Shown in pieces: positions 10,236 through 23,288 of a DNA stretch of 64,000 nucleotides. The position numbers and the translations under genes are program-made. Origin of the DNA: Alopecurus myosuroides. Taxonomy: Eukaryota; Streptophyta; Magnoliopsida; Poales; Poaceae. Numbering within the stretch: the stretch's first letter is position 1; the number at the start of each line of letters is the position of its first letter. The stretch spans positions 88,609,927 to 88,673,926 of the forward strand of contig CM054058.1 in assembly GCA_028641055.1 (NCBI GenBank), in the 5' to 3' direction. A model generated the notes under the pieces. It saw only the letters and a list, made by a program, of their open reading frames with translations, ran no database searches and was not told where the DNA came from.

Positions 10236-11117
10236 CTGGCTGATTGAGTAGTATGTTAGCATGTTCAACTGATAAAAGGATACCCAGGTTGCATCATATA
10301 GGTGCAAACAAATCTCTGATCTACAATATAGGTGTGTTACAAGAAAGAAACCACATCTCACCTGCGGAATGCATGAATGTTTTAACTGCATATAAAGTCC
10401 ACAAGAAATACAACCCAAGCACTCAAATTTTGGTCTCGCAAACAGGGATACTTCAGCTTTAACGACTTCTTCTTCGCCCTTTAGTCATGCATCTGGCAAT
10501 AGCCTCGTTGATCCCAGGCTTCTATAACTTGCGCCTAATAACATGGAATATCAGTACAAGAAAACAGATGGCATAACATTGCGAGTCAAAATGACATCAA
10601 GGGTACAAGTGAGTTCAAATCAAGAAACAAGCAAGATGAGCTTGCAATACCACATGTATACTTCTAATCAAGCTTCCGAACATAGTTGAACTTGCAGGCT
10701 AGCTTACTAGAGCAGAATAAAAAAAAACAGAGGATCAAACAGCAAAGCTATGTAAAAACACATTGTAGCTAAGTACACATGTTCAGCACATACAAAATAG
10801 CATGATTAACTGTTTAGCTTTTCTGCAAGCCAACTACAGTAACTAGCCTTGAGACAAATCCTGAACAAGCATTGTGCCATTAAAATCTGAACAACCAAGT
10901 CATCGGCTCCATGGCCAGAACACCTTACAGGAACGACTCAGCAATGGTATCACAGGGCATGATCATGGAGAGGATCCAGACACTTACCAAAACACACGGA
11001 GTTTAAGAAGGCCATCGCACAGTGCGATGAACTCTCCACCATCCACTTCTCCCCTTCCTGAAGCCACGGCAATTTGCTGCTCGGTGTACTACCCCAGCGA
11101 CTACCACTGGTTGAAGA
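10236..11117. other. Sequence separating two halves of a duplicated block
   Basis: AT-rich, no gene. It splits material that is contiguous at 13600-14262, so it is either an insertion or a loss on the other side. No terminal inverted repeats or target duplication found. Confidence 0.35.
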
Positions 11118-11470
11118 AGCTCAGCATAAGCGCCATTGTGGTCGCCACTAGCCAGCGAGTTGTGTGGCTCCACTCGCTGTCTCTATCTCCCAAATGAATG
11201 CATTTCGGAACTAATGCTGCAATCTGATAATGGAAAAAAAATCATCGTCAGGCGTCAATAGTGTAAACAGAAGAAACAATATTTTGTTGTGTGTCCTAAT
11301 GATTATTTAACTCCATGAGCGACAAGTCCAAATATGGCACCAAACAAAACATTTCAATTAATTATTTCCACCCAAGATGTAAACAGAAGTAAAACAAATT
11401 CCTACGCAAAACTGTTGCACAGTGCATAACTGACTTGCTCAAACAATCTGGTCCATACATAATATTAGTT
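11118..11470. repeat. Duplicated block Q, left copy
   Basis: Diverged copy of 14015-14262. Shared anchors are ACCAAACAAAACATTT, GTAAAACAAATTCCTAC and GCATAACTGACTTGCTCAAA. The CATAAGCGCCA...GGTCGCCACTAGCCAGCGA motif at its left end also occurs near 10190 and, more diverged, near 12733. Confidence 0.75.
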
Positions 11471-13599
11471 GTATGTGAATAGTAACAATGGTGCTGCTGT
11501 CTTCAAAGCAAAATCACCTGAATTTGGCAGTCTACAAATCATATACTGGTACAATTATAGTAGAATGCAAAAGGGAGCATATACTTCTTATAACTCCAAA
11601 TATTCAAAACAGTGCTAAAAAAATAGATAGGATCAATGGTGGGCAAGCAATACAAAAGAAGTTACTGCACTATTTGTATACATACAGAAAATCCTGCCTC
11701 CTGATCAGAAATATACTAATTAGATGCTTATAAAAGTGTCCTTTGATGTCATTACTCATCAGTAAAACCAACTTGAGTATTTAGAAGCATCTTTGAAACT
11801 GAATAATCATATCTTATATGATACCAATAAAATGGCAGCTGAAGGAGAAGTCATGGCCATCGACCAAACAGATGCACTACCACCCGTTTAGCAACCAAAG
11901 TATGGTCATAATAACAATGAGAGTAACAACACATAGTGTGAGGAGTATACACAATAAACAAGATGCAAAGAAGAACCGAATGAACCAGAAAGCATAAGGA
12001 CAACGAAATGAAGACATGCAATAGGACTGAGCGAAGTAGGACCAAAGCTGTGTAGTAATAAAGCTTGACGACTTAAACAATATAAAAGATCCCCGCATGT
12101 TCAATTTCTGTGACATTTACAGAATGAGTTAACACGCTAATAAAGCATGATTCATAAAGTCTTGACTTGGATGTGATCCCGGTATGAAGTTACTAGTTCA
12201 ATTTAAGCATTCCGTGTATATAGAAAGAAAAAAAAAAGACACATTAATACATAAATGAATGTTTGTCGACAGTGGAACTGCAATGTGCCCTACAATCACC
12301 TGAAGGAGCACAAACATGTTGGGCAGCAGAAAGATTAATATCTTTAGCATGCATATGCTCTTTTAACCCGTAGCAAGTAGCAACATACGGACATTGTGCT
12401 AGGAAGCACAGCGGGCAGTATGCACCATGCAGTCTTGCTAGTTAATGAGTATCACGGTGTTTTACTTTTTAATTACACAAGTGGCAGGAATACTGATCGA
12501 GTACTCACTAAAATAATTAAATTTCTAGCCGAAGATATGTAGCAACAAATTTTACCAACTTTACAGAAGATTAGCAATTAAGCTTAATTGATGTATTCAC
12601 TTTCTGTCACATACATAAAATAATTTAACATACTGAAAAAGCATGATTCATAATGGATTGACTAGGATGTGAACTCACGTGAAGCAGCAGACTTGGACTA
12701 GTTAAACTTAATATTGAGCATTTCAGCGGTGGCATGACCGCCACTGTGGTCACCACTCGCCGGCTAGCTGAGACTCCTCCCGCTGTCTCTGTACAAAATG
12801 AGTAGCTCTCTTAACAAATGAGTAAAATGAGAAGGCTTCTAAAGAAACATATACTTTGTGGAGCGGAGGGAGTACAAGGGTAATTGAATTTTCATATGCA
12901 ACACCACATTAGTTACTTCAAACAAAATATACTAGCTCATGACGTATTCTCTCATAGGGCAGTACCATATCAGGTCCGAAAACTTATATACATGGTCGAC
13001 GTACTAAGATAAGAATCAATAAACCTGCATGCAGTTAAAAAAAACTGCTCAGATACATGGACACATACACATGGTTAGTGTAAGTATGCTAAACACATAC
13101 ACTATTATCACCAACTAGTGCTATCAGGCAGCAAGAAGCTCCGTGAGCAGAAAATTCAATAAAATAACGAGTTAGTCACATTTCTATCTGGTACCCCATA
13201 TCATCATATTCTGAAGTACCAAGGTATAATATTAAAATGTCCTAGTAGAGGAACCTCGAAATTTTGGCGTGCATGTTGTTGCCACATCAATACCAGGTAC
13301 TAATCAAGACTAGATTCATTTCGAAATTCATGACAAAATGTACAAAAATAGATTACACTAGGCACTGCACATAGACATAGGTGGATGATTCTTTAAAAAA
13401 AAAGTGGAGAGGATTTATGCAAGCATTAGGCATGTAATCGATCAACATCATACACATGTAGCATGAAATTGGTGAAAAGAGCATGAATGAATTTAATCAA
13501 AGGGAATAATCAGATGAGAGAAACATTACTACCAGTAGCAAGTTCTAGACATCACCAGCAACACATTGCTATATCCAGAAAAGCAATGTGAAGGAACGT
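11471..13599. other. Gene-free AT-rich stretch with local repeats
   Basis: No credible coding frame. It contains a diverged direct repeat (12100-12225 and 12597-12727, anchors AAAGCATGATTCATAA and GACTTGGA or GACTAGGATGTGA) and a possible Stowaway remnant at 12772-12874. It could be intron sequence of the leftward unit headed at 16.9 kb. Confidence 0.4.
12772..12874. mobile_element. Possible degenerate Stowaway MITE
   Basis: The right end GCGGAGGGAGTA matches the common Stowaway end followed by a TA target. The left end (GACTCCTCCC) is only a poor match. About 100 bp. Confidence 0.3.
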
Positions 13600-14035
13600 G
13601 GCATGTTTTAATCAACCACACAAGCTAGTCACATAGATGGTGTACTGTAATGGTGTTGCGAATCATGCATGCATAAAGATAAGCAGTGGCAGAGAGTAGT
13701 CTCACCCTCAGATGAAATGACCAAGCAGCTGCTCCAATGATGAAGTGATCGAGGCATGAGCACCAGACGAACAGCAGCAATCAGCGCCGGTGAAGAACAC
13801 CGCACGGTGTCTTGTTGGAGTCACGCAGCAGAAGGCGCCGACTTGCCGAATCCTGCGTGGCTAGGAGCAGCAGCAGCTACCGGCCTTGGTCGTCTGCTAG
13901 GTCAGTGCAGGGGTGCTCAGACGCTTCTCATCTCTGGGTTGGAGTGATGTGGAAGCCCATGCAAGAGCTCACATGGCATGGTAGCGACGCTGGTCGCCAT
14001 CCGGCATCGGCACCGACATAAGCGTCGGTAGTCAC
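13600..14035 (-). repeat. Duplicated block P, right copy
   Basis: See 9765-10235. Here P runs directly into block Q, giving the uninterrupted arrangement. Confidence 0.8.
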
Positions 14036-14262
14036 AATAAAATAGTGTAAACTGAAGTAAGAAACAATATATTTTGTGTATCCTTATGATAATTGAAATC
14101 CAGTACGAACAACAAGTTCAAAAATGGAACCAAACAAAACATTTTAAATAATTATTTCCATACAAGATGTATACAGTAGTAAAACAAATTCCTACACAGA
14201 ACTACTGCACCATGCATAACTGACTTGCTCAAATAATCCGATTAATACATAATATGAATGCA
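14015..14262. repeat. Duplicated block Q, right copy
   Basis: See 11118-11470. Confidence 0.75.
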
Positions 14263-15359
14263 CAACATATTGAGGTGGAAGAGCAAGGCAAAAAAAAAAA
14301 TCCATACACATGTATGTATAATCTCATCAGGAAAGATAATGAGGCAACCAAAAAACACGAACATCCATGTATTTTTTCACAAGTAGCATACACCAAGATT
14401 GGACTTAACAAAAGAAATAAGAAGAGTTGAAAGTATACAGCCCAGATGAGTGATGACGACAAGCAACAAATATACTCCACGGAAGGCAAGTAACAACCAA
14501 ATTTGGACTCTTGTCTTGGCATTGCTTTGCATAACAGAATCAACGATAATATATATCGCAGTAGCACCACAAACCGGCATGATTCAGAAGTGCAAGATAG
14601 ACACATAATAACTTCATTACTAGTGCAAGATCACTCAGATAGCGAAATCGGCACGAAGCAAGACCACTCAAAAGCCTGGGAATATGAAACTTTCTTGTGG
14701 AGAAAAATTATGGCATTGCAAATTGTAGTCTATGATAAAATAAAACATTGACTCAGTTGTCTGCTCTTGCATGAATTGAATCCAACTCCCAACATAAATA
14801 AAAATCAAGAATTTAATCATTGACTAGATTTTTCAAACAGGACAGCAAAAGGAGAGCCATGGTGTTGCTTCCCTAACCATACTTTGCATCATATATTTAG
14901 ACTAGGGCAATATATTCTCACCAAAATACTTTTCCAGCAGCTAAAGCTTGGGAAACTACAAACACACTGAAAATAAAAGGATTGTCGTACTGATAACAAT
15001 CTGTTGCATGTAGTAGCATACGTAAATGGTAGTTGAATGAAACTACATGTAGGTTCCAGCAGGCTATTGATCAAATACTCCAGACCAATCTCCCTTAATT
15101 AATAGGACATGATCCTCCCTTCGCTTGTGAAGGTTTCAAAATTTATCCGGCCCTTTGTAGATATATGCTAAGTAATTGTAAATCAGAATTATTTTTGGAC
15201 AGAGGTATTCTCTCTTCAAAACAAGATAACTCTATGAAATACTACATATTATGCAGAAAAAAGTCACCCAGGAATCAAGAGCCGATAACATGAGCACCTT
15301 AAAAAAATACTAACACCAATTAGTGACTCTAGTTCACCAAAACCTTGCCAACATTCAGA
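14263..15359. other. Gene-free AT-rich stretch
   Basis: No recognisable gene, terminal repeat or tandem array. It may be intron of the candidate leftward unit. Confidence 0.35.
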
Positions 15360-15499
15360 TTACTGCTGATGTAATGACAAGCTATGTACGTGGTTTGCAA
15401 AAAACCCAAGGACTATCAGGAATGTCTGTGCTCTAAAGTATTCATACCGCTCCCTGTTGGTAAAAACCAAGTCGATGAAGACATGCAGCAGAAGAAGGA

Positions 15500-15681
15500 G
15501 CATCCTTGCGCCGTCGGCTAGGTTGGGGCAGGGCTGCTCTCGATCCGGGCAGCGGAGAGGCTCGAGTAGGAGGGCAAGTGGACTGTCGGCGGCGCTGGTC
15601 GTTGATGCTGGCAAGCCGCGCAACTCAACCTCTCTGTCCCCCACGTAACTCGTCCTTGCAGTCGGATGCAAGGGTGCCGTC
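15500..15681 (-). other. Candidate second exon of a leftward transcript
   Basis: A GC-rich block begins, on the minus strand, immediately after a CTCCCTTCCAG acceptor-like site. It stays open for about 55 codons in the phase left by the donor at 16039. The product is not recognised. Confidence 0.3.
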
Positions 15682-16039
15682 CTGGAAGGGAGCATTATAA
15701 ATTCTATAGTGCATCAAATTTTTTTAGAGATTTGGGCATAAATCCAAGCTATATATAGTACGAACTATGCATCTACAATCCAAGCTAGTACATCAACAGC
15801 ACCACATCATTATAGGTAGTATACTACTAAGTCAGCAACTAGAAGTGGTTCTGCAGTAGTAGTATTACTAAGTGAGCAGCACAGCAGCAACATAATTTTT
15901 ATGGAGTAGATCGAATCAATAGCACTAGGTCCACCTCTATATAGAATATGTATCTACACCCAAGTACCCAACCTGGGGGAGTTGCAGGTACACCCAAACT
16001 AAAAACGACCAGTAGGAACATATCGATTGATTGCCTCAC

Positions 16040-16877
16040 CTGCAGAGCAGAGGGCGACGAGCGAAAATTGAGGACTGCCGGCGGCAGGAGAAGCAGGTCT
16101 CAGCTCGGGGAAGACAAACTTGATGTCCGGCGCGCCCATGGCCTGCTTGTCATCGGGTTCCCTCGCGAAGACGGCCGCCAAAGGAGACCGGTGAAGCTGC
16201 GGCGGCCGGGATTTGACAGCCATGACGGAGAACACCGAACACCAGCGCCATCTGCTCCGAGGCGAGGGAACCTCCTTGCAGCGCGTGGTGGATGACGGCC
16301 GTCCGAGTCCGCGTCGCCCCGTTGTCGTCCTGGTGTTTCGGAGACCTGTGGTCGGCGTGTAGCGCAGCCAACCACAAACCATAGGCCACGCACGCGGCAC
16401 GGTCTGGCGAACTCGACGGTGCGCCGTGCAATCAAAGCACGCGCGCGCCGGCGAGAAATCCGGCCGCGACGCCATGGGTCCTGTGCGGCGGCGCCTTTCT
16501 CGCCGGCGAGGCTGTGTCGACGCGCTCGATCTGTTGTTGCGCGAGGATGAACGGGGCCGACTGGGAGAGTAGGGGATGGCGTAAGGGAGGAGGGACCGGG
16601 GCTGGGGGAGTAGGGCGGCAGACGGAGGCGGCGGCGGCGGTGGCGGCGCCAGATCGGATCGAAGCTGTGGGTGAGAGAGAGAGGATGGGGGAGCCGGGGA
16701 GGGGATGGAACCTGTGGGTGAGAGGGTGGAGTCGCTAGAGGCAGAGGCGCAGGGTTGGCGTTTGGTGTGTTGATCACTGCGGCTCTGGGTCCGATCGGAC
16801 GGTTGAGATGGGTTGGATGCGTGGTGCGATCCGCAGGGAGGCACTCCTTGCCATCTCGTTGGCTGCACACCATCCAA
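16040..16877 (-). other. GC-rich head of a candidate leftward gene (hypothetical coding exon)
   Basis: This ~0.85-kb GC island reads open on the minus strand for 292 codons, with internal methionines (for example at 16475-16473, MASRPDFSPARAC). A strong donor (CTGCAG then GTGAGG) is at 16040/16039. An acceptor (TTCCAG) is at 15682, giving a proposed 358-bp intron with compatible phase. I recognise no domain; the frame is rich in proline, serine and arginine, as expected from chance reading of GC-rich DNA. Position and composition fit a promoter-proximal exon of a plant gene or lncRNA, but I would not assert a protein without transcript support. Confidence 0.3.
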
Positions 16878-16943
16878 TCAAACTGAGCCTAATAATTGCT
16901 CTCCTTAATTATCCCGTTGGAATTGGCGCCGGAAATTCTCTTA

Positions 16944-17235
16944 GGCCTTCCGTAATGGGAGTATCTTAGCGCGGTATCATAGGCAACTTGATTATGTGGC
17001 ACCATAGTTAATGAAGAAAGAGAGCGTAGTTGTATCTTATATAACATACGGCTCTAGCACGAGATCATAGGCAAAAAAAGTTGCTAGCCCAATCACAATC
17101 AAGTATTAGCCCAAATCATTTAATGCAACTTGTTTTAGAAACAATCTCTAAGAAACAATGCATTAGGATGGTTGTTTCTTAGATCCTAGTCATACCTAGG
17201 ATAGCGCGCTAAGATACAATGCATTACGGAGTCTG
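16944..17235. mobile_element. Harbinger/Tourist-like MITE (approximate ends)
   Basis: The left end GGCCTTCCGTAATG follows TTA. The right end is the imperfect inverted counterpart, ending CATTACGGAGTCTG. Inside both ends lies TATCTTAGCGCG in inverted orientation. About 292 bp; the outermost right bases and target copy are degraded. Confidence 0.65.
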
Positions 17236-18938
17236 TTCGGCTTTCCCGCTAATTGATCTCCTTGTCCCTCCCATCAATTATCTCCGCTGGCCAACAGTGG
17301 AGTTTGGCCCAAAGTCAGCGTCTCAAATTTCATTTCAGGCTTTATGTAAGTATAGATGGGCAGTGATGTCACTTTATGTGTTTTTTCTTTGAATGTTTTT
17401 TAAGAAATATTAACTTGGTTGAAACTATTTTCATCCATTCCTTACATGGCTATATAAGTGTGTTATAAATAATTAAAATCGAATACATGATATGTTTGGT
17501 ACTAGGCAATAACGTTTTCTTGTGGTGACATGGCCTTAATGAAGCTTTTTGTAAATCTTGCCTCGTTTAATTTTCTATATTCCAAAAGCGTAAGCTTTGC
17601 ACTTTATTTACAGAGTCCTCTGAAAGTACATTTACATTCTGGTAAATTCTTTGGAAATCAAGCAATTCAAAACATATTCCTTGACGAAAAAGCCGAGGAT
17701 CGTTTCGCCTCGGCTACTCCCAAACCCCTTAGTAATAGTCATGTAAACATTAATCTACCTTAAAATATTCAAACCAAATATTTATTATCATGTGTGCTTT
17801 TTCATCTCCAAGGCTTCCAAAAAGATCACGGAAATATCTAGGAGTCATCATCTACACATAACAAAATCTACAATGAAAACACTAGTTACCTCCAATTTTT
17901 AATGTTGAACTCGCGGAGTTGAGCCAATCTTTATCATACTTCTTGTCTTCATCGCAATGGAACTTCAAATGAATTCACGATCAAGAATAGCTTCGATCAA
18001 TCTCTCTAATTATAAGCATTGACTAGAAGAATGATCGATTAAGGGTTTTCTACAAGGTGGAGTGGACGGGACCGTGAAACGGTGCCAATCATGTTTTCTA
18101 CCAAGATGGGTGTAATGATTGGAAGTGACAAGGAGTGCATGATTGTGTGACGCGAGGCCAGATAGATGGTCGAGTAAAATTGGGGTATTATATATAGAAA
18201 GAGGTGGAATAGATGTTAGTTGGAAGCGACACCGTACATGTGCTTGGACGAGGAAGAGACCTATATAAAGAGGCACCCATAAACCGTAAGTTTATTCCTT
18301 CTCCGACTAGGTCCCCTCGGGATCATAGTTTAAAAAACCGAACCGGTAATCGAACCGGCGTGGCTGTCGGTTCAGGTTTTCACCGGTCGGACCGTCGGTT
18401 CATCGGTTCATTTGCGATAAAAACCGGAATATTTAAGCTAATTTTTCAAAATTCTGACCTCGAGGCCTGGTCATAGTCATCGTTGATGTTGGAAGATAGC
18501 AGGTCCGTTGACTCCTCGAGGCCTCCTCTCGCTTTCACTACTTCACGATGACGCCTCCAGCCTCTTGTTTTCACCCAAATAGAACTTTGCATCGCAATTT
18601 CTTCTTGGGCTGGATTTTATTGCAGCAGTGGATTTTATTTCCACGCATATTTTGAATCCTTGGACTAGGTCGCACAAATAATCGTTTTGTTCTTTGGATG
18701 AAAAACGTTGCGTGTGAATTCATCGTCGAGTCGCCTCCTCTTTCTCTTCTGTTATTCTCTTTGGGTATTTTTTTTTCTTCTCTTCCTCTCAAGCACACTA
18801 GTTACGTAGTCTCTGTTATAGCCTGGATCCCACGTGCATGCACACTGGGTACCTACCTGTGTATCTCTCCTCCACCAGCCTAGCCGATGAATGCATGCAT
18901 ACCCTACCATACCTAATACATAAAACTCCGTCCACTTA
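17236..18938. other. Gene-free stretch
   Basis: No convincing gene. A cluster of AACCGG/CCGGTT-type words at 18330-18425 may be the end of an old DNA transposon, but no paired end or target duplication was found. Confidence 0.4.
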
Positions 18939-19243
18939 GACCAAGCACACTGTGGTGCCGATTCATCTTAAAAACTTGTCAGATATGAATCGATGGCCAT
19001 TTAGCTACACCGTATGGAACCGCATCAAACTTCTCACTGGGGCCCAGCTCTGACCCAGCCCAAGCTGGAACAGCAAGCGCGCGACGTACATGCTGGCCAG
19101 AAAAATCTTTGTTTACTCAAAAAAAAGCGAACCAACAACTTGAACCGCTTCCTGTGTCGGTAAAAAAGAAGCGATGCTGGCCACTGTGTAGAATCGATTC
19201 AAACTCCCCTATGAATCTCTTTGGCCTCACAGTGTAGCTGGTC
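18939..19243. mobile_element. Harbinger-type MITE with TTA target duplication
   Basis: The ends GACCAAGCACACTGTG and, inverted, GACCAGCTACACTGTG form imperfect terminal inverted repeats flanked by TTA on both sides (18936-18938, 19244-19246). 305 bp, no coding capacity. Confidence 0.75.
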
Positions 19244-21060
19244 TTATCATCTTGCTGCTAGCTAGTAATGGATCAATGAAAGCAGGCAAGCTTGTATTCA
19301 CCTAGCCGACCTAGCCACGCACGACCTTTTCGAAAAAAAAAAGCTTCCGGTAAGTGGAAGGGAAAACTCGATCCTAGTCGCTATATGGAGTCGTCAGACC
19401 GGTGCGGGGCTCAACGACGCTTGTGTGTCTTCTCACTATGGTGGGAGCTTCCTTGCATCTCTCTTCTACCAATAACCGTGGACCTCGAGATGTTTTCTGT
19501 TGGGACATGAAGAAATCGATGCACTGTTTGTTCCTTGACAGTGCATTCCCTCCATCGAGAGGCTAGGCCTTGTACATAGATCGAGAACACTCGCTCCCCC
19601 ACGACGAGGCTAGCAAAGAAAAAGCTTCGTGAAAGAGGAGGGTGAAGGAGAGTATAATAACGTGTGTCCAAATCTCCTCCATGATCACCCCTTTAAGAAC
19701 CGCCATCCCTTTTCTTCTCACTCTAACCATAAAATCTAAGTTTATTCCTTGTAGCTAGCCACAACGATCTTTATGTCGGTGAGCAGTAGAGATCACTAAC
19801 ACGTGATATCGTGCCATCGGCCTTTTTCTGAGCCATGCTAATATTTTCGTGTTGGAGCGTGCATCCAGAACGCAATGGAGGAGGGAAAGACATCGCATGC
19901 ACTGCATCTTTGGCTACATATGGTCTAAATGTTGACGTGGAAAGGACCCTATTTTTCCATTAGGCCATCTTGTGCATGAAGGACTCCAGGAAAGAAAAGA
20001 TTCATGTCAGTTGGTGGTTTGGATGGAGCGGCAAGGAAATTTTATGTTGATTCCTTGGTGTCATGGTGTGTACTTGGTCAGCAAAGCCCGCCTTGGCATT
20101 GTGCCACACATATGGCATGAGCTTCCCGCGCGAAATATTTTGGACGTCGAGGGTGTCTACAACGATTTTACAATAGTTATTGGCCCGTTCATGGGGTACT
20201 TTCTTAAGATAGACTGCTAGCAAATTATTCCCGGTACTTTACTTTTTACAATTTTTATCTTATTTATTATATGCATGATTGTTATTAGTACAAAAAAATT
20301 GATACATTATGTTTAGAAAAAAAGTACTACCTATTATTTCATGTGCTTGACGGTCACCGAGCTTGGCCACAGAGGCGGTCCACCTTCCTCTTAAGCATTA
20401 TTTTACGTGTTAATCCATCGACCCTTTAATGTTGGTTCTGAGAGTAATCTTTTACTCAATCCAAGTATATGCTCAAGGGACAACAAAGAAATATATCGGA
20501 GTTTTATTGCACTATGCTCAAGGCTAGACGGAATAATGGGGTACCCCCTCTCGGGTGTTGTGCAAGAGAGAATACATGGCATTGTCGTGTTGCCTCACAC
20601 GTCTCCACTCAAACATCGTTATCCCCTATCACACAAATATAGAGATATGGACTAAATTCTCTTGTCACGAAGTTTTCCCGCTGTTCTCCAAGCTATCGAG
20701 CACCACATTGTCCTATTTTTTCTGCCTTCTTCTATACAAGGTTATAGCAAAACAAAAATCAAGTGTGTGAATATTTAACCTCAATTTTTATTGTTTTCTA
20801 TAGCAAAAGGCATGGACCATAAATTTATTAATTAAGCATGTCTCAACTATTGCTTATTTGTATGAAAGGAAGTTCTAAAATTGACCTGGAAATCGTATTA
20901 ATTAGTCAGCAACTATGTATTAATTTGTCAGCAACTCTGTAGCCAGCACAGCTTGCTGCATGAAAAGGTGATGAGTATAAATCTTGCTCCATGCAAGCAC
21001 CGTGGAGCTAGACGAGCGGCAGAAACACGTCGGCCGATCCCTACTGTACGGGCTAGGTTA
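19244..21060. other. Gene-free stretch
   Basis: Only short frames, the longest an 82-residue one at 19972-20220 with no recognisable domain. No repeat structure noted. Confidence 0.4.
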
Positions 21061-21911
21061 GGCTGGTGCCAATGCATCACACCTTCTCACGGGCTATAGC
21101 CCCGCCACGTCACCTTTTTTCCTCACTCTCACGCCACTCTCACGCCACTCTCACGGCACGGTGCCAGTGCACGGGCTATAGCCCGGGCTATAGCTTCTCT
21201 CTCTGCCACATCAGCTTTTCTCTCTCCTCCACGTCAACACATATTTTTAAAACGAAAACATTAAAAAAAATAACATTAACATTTCCACTTTAATGATTAT
21301 TAGTTTTTCTATTTAAAAAAATAACATTAGCTGCTATTAATAAATCACTTATGTCTTATAAGTATAAAATATGAAAATAAGTGGTAATGACATTTAAAAA
21401 TAATATTCCACTAATAGAATGTCAGTAAAATTTAAATTGAATAAGTTTTACAATTTTATTATTTATATTTTGGAAATAACATTAAACCACTATTAAGAAA
21501 TTATTCAAACTTCAAAAATATAAATATGTGGAAAAGTTTACAAAATGGTACTGTTGGAAAGTATGTGAAAATTCAAGTTTATAGAAATTTATTTCAACTC
21601 ATTTGTGGTTATAAAACAAAAGTTATGAATTAATCATTAAAACAGAAATTAAAAAAAACAAAAAAAAATGACGTCACCTCCTATCGCCCGGCCCGGCCCA
21701 ACGCGCCGCCCCTCCTATCGCCCTATCGCCCCCCTCCTCTCGCCCCGGCCCCCTGCTATCGACCGGCCAGCGCGGGCGGTAGCTCCCTCTCGCCGGGCGA
21801 GCCTGCTGCCGCCCGGCCCACGCCTCTCGCCTCCGCTCTCGCCCGCTATCGCCCCGGGCCGGGCGATAGGGCCCCTTCTCGCCTCCCTCCTCGCCTGCGT
21901 TGGCACCAGCC
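21061..21911. mobile_element. PIF/Harbinger-type non-autonomous element, TTA target duplication
   Basis: Terminal inverted repeats GGCTGGTGCCAATGCA and, inverted, GGCTGGTGCCAACGCA match at 15 of 16 positions and are flanked by TTA at 21058-21060 and 21912-21914. 851 bp with no transposase frame. Composition is strongly split: a moderate left end with GGGCTATAGCCC-type palindromes, an AT-rich middle (about 21240-21665) and a very GC-rich right end from 21666. A perfect TGACGTCA palindrome (bZIP-type site) lies at 21669-21676. Confidence 0.85.
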
Positions 21912-23288
21912 TTAGGAAAGATCCAAAAATTCTTTGATTCGAAGAGAAGTAGAAAAAGAAACTCAATTTCTTTGATTCAGAATGGCCAACTATCACGCCC
22001 ATACGAGATGAAAAGCAACCAGCTAGGAGTAAAAACCCGAGAAACAATCCATATTTAGGTTAGAAAAAGACCCAAAATTTACTCGACCTGTACAATCCAA
22101 TCTACACCAAGCTACTACGAGCTAGTATGCGTGTGCTTATATTAAATAGTCCGTTGCATGCATGCATTCACGTACGTCATACCTAGGACACCTAGGGAGG
22201 GAGCTCCTTAAAATATTACACCGGTAGCTATAGTTTTCTTCTCTAAACCAAAAGTAAAATAGTTAATCACCATTTCATCATCGAAAAAGGCGGACTCAAT
22301 CACTGGTGCTATATATGGCCTCCTAGCATCTCACTCAACTCCAGAAACCGACAAAGTTGGCGCCCTCCATGAGACAATACCATAAACTCTTGTGACTCAA
22401 CATCCGGATAACTAAGTCGTGAGGCCCTCCACCACACCGGCCAGCCATGACAATGTGAGCTCCCTATCTGATTCATCCAATTTCCACATCATTTTCAAGC
22501 TACATCCGACAACTACGACATTGAACTGCTCGCTCTCGCGTGGGTGACAACATAGGATGGTGACAACTCGACGTTGCTTCATGGATAACGGCGACCCAAG
22601 TGGTGTCGTCCCCAACGTCGTCGCCGGCCGTCGTGCTTCGAGACTCTGTCAACTAATCTGCGGCAGAGAAGAACTTGATTGATTTTCCATTTTAGCTTTT
22701 GAGGTCTTCCTTGTAAAAGACGAGGATTGTTGCACATTTCTCCTGTTTGCTAGGGTCCTCTTTGTAAAATCATATGCTACTTAATACAGCTTCTGGGACC
22801 TTTAGACCTCTTCCCCGTTCAAAAAAAAATCGACATTCACGGGGTGCTTCCCCCATGCCAACGTCCATCCATGTAGGACGCCTTCTCCGCGTAAGGGGTA
22901 TGTCCTGCCACTCAACGCCCAGAAGGTGCTTCGAGATCCGCACAAAAATAGTCCCCAAGAAGTGCATAAAGTATGTGCAACACTTCTCAATATCCATGGT
23001 CATATCGTCTTCTTTAAACCTAGGAATATTGGGGGCATGGCCAAAATCTTTTGGTGGGTGTTGGTTGGCTGAGACGATGGCAACGCGGGCATGTCTCGGG
23101 CCCACTTGGAGGCATTGTCGAGTCCCTACTAACATTTACTTTTTGGTAAAAGATCTAGGTCTATCTTCACACCAGGCGATGACATTGGTGGCATAGGGCA
23201 CCCACCGGCTGTGCCGCGTGATCTCCCCGCTCTATGCCCCAGTTTTGCCAAATGGGGTGGCAGTGGTGGTTTTGGAGTTCCGTCCTAA
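21912..23288. other. Gene-free stretch with a possible LINE 3' tail
   Basis: Sequence at about 22770-22828 (CTTAATACAGCTTC..., ending in a run of nine A) resembles the 3' end of plant LINEs. From 22830 to 23190 a minus-strand frame of about 120 codons is open but unrecognised. No clear gene. Confidence 0.3.

Noticed and set aside
15999..16877. 292-residue frame as a complete protein gene
   Set aside because: Proline/serine/arginine-rich reading of GC-rich DNA with competing open frames on the same strand. Kept only as a candidate exon.
18330..18425. Cluster of AACCGG/CCGGTT words as a DNA transposon end
   Set aside because: No partner end or target duplication found.
22770..23135. Minus-strand 121-residue frame as a gene fragment
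   Set aside because: No family recognised; a shorter overlapping frame is equally open. Insufficient support.
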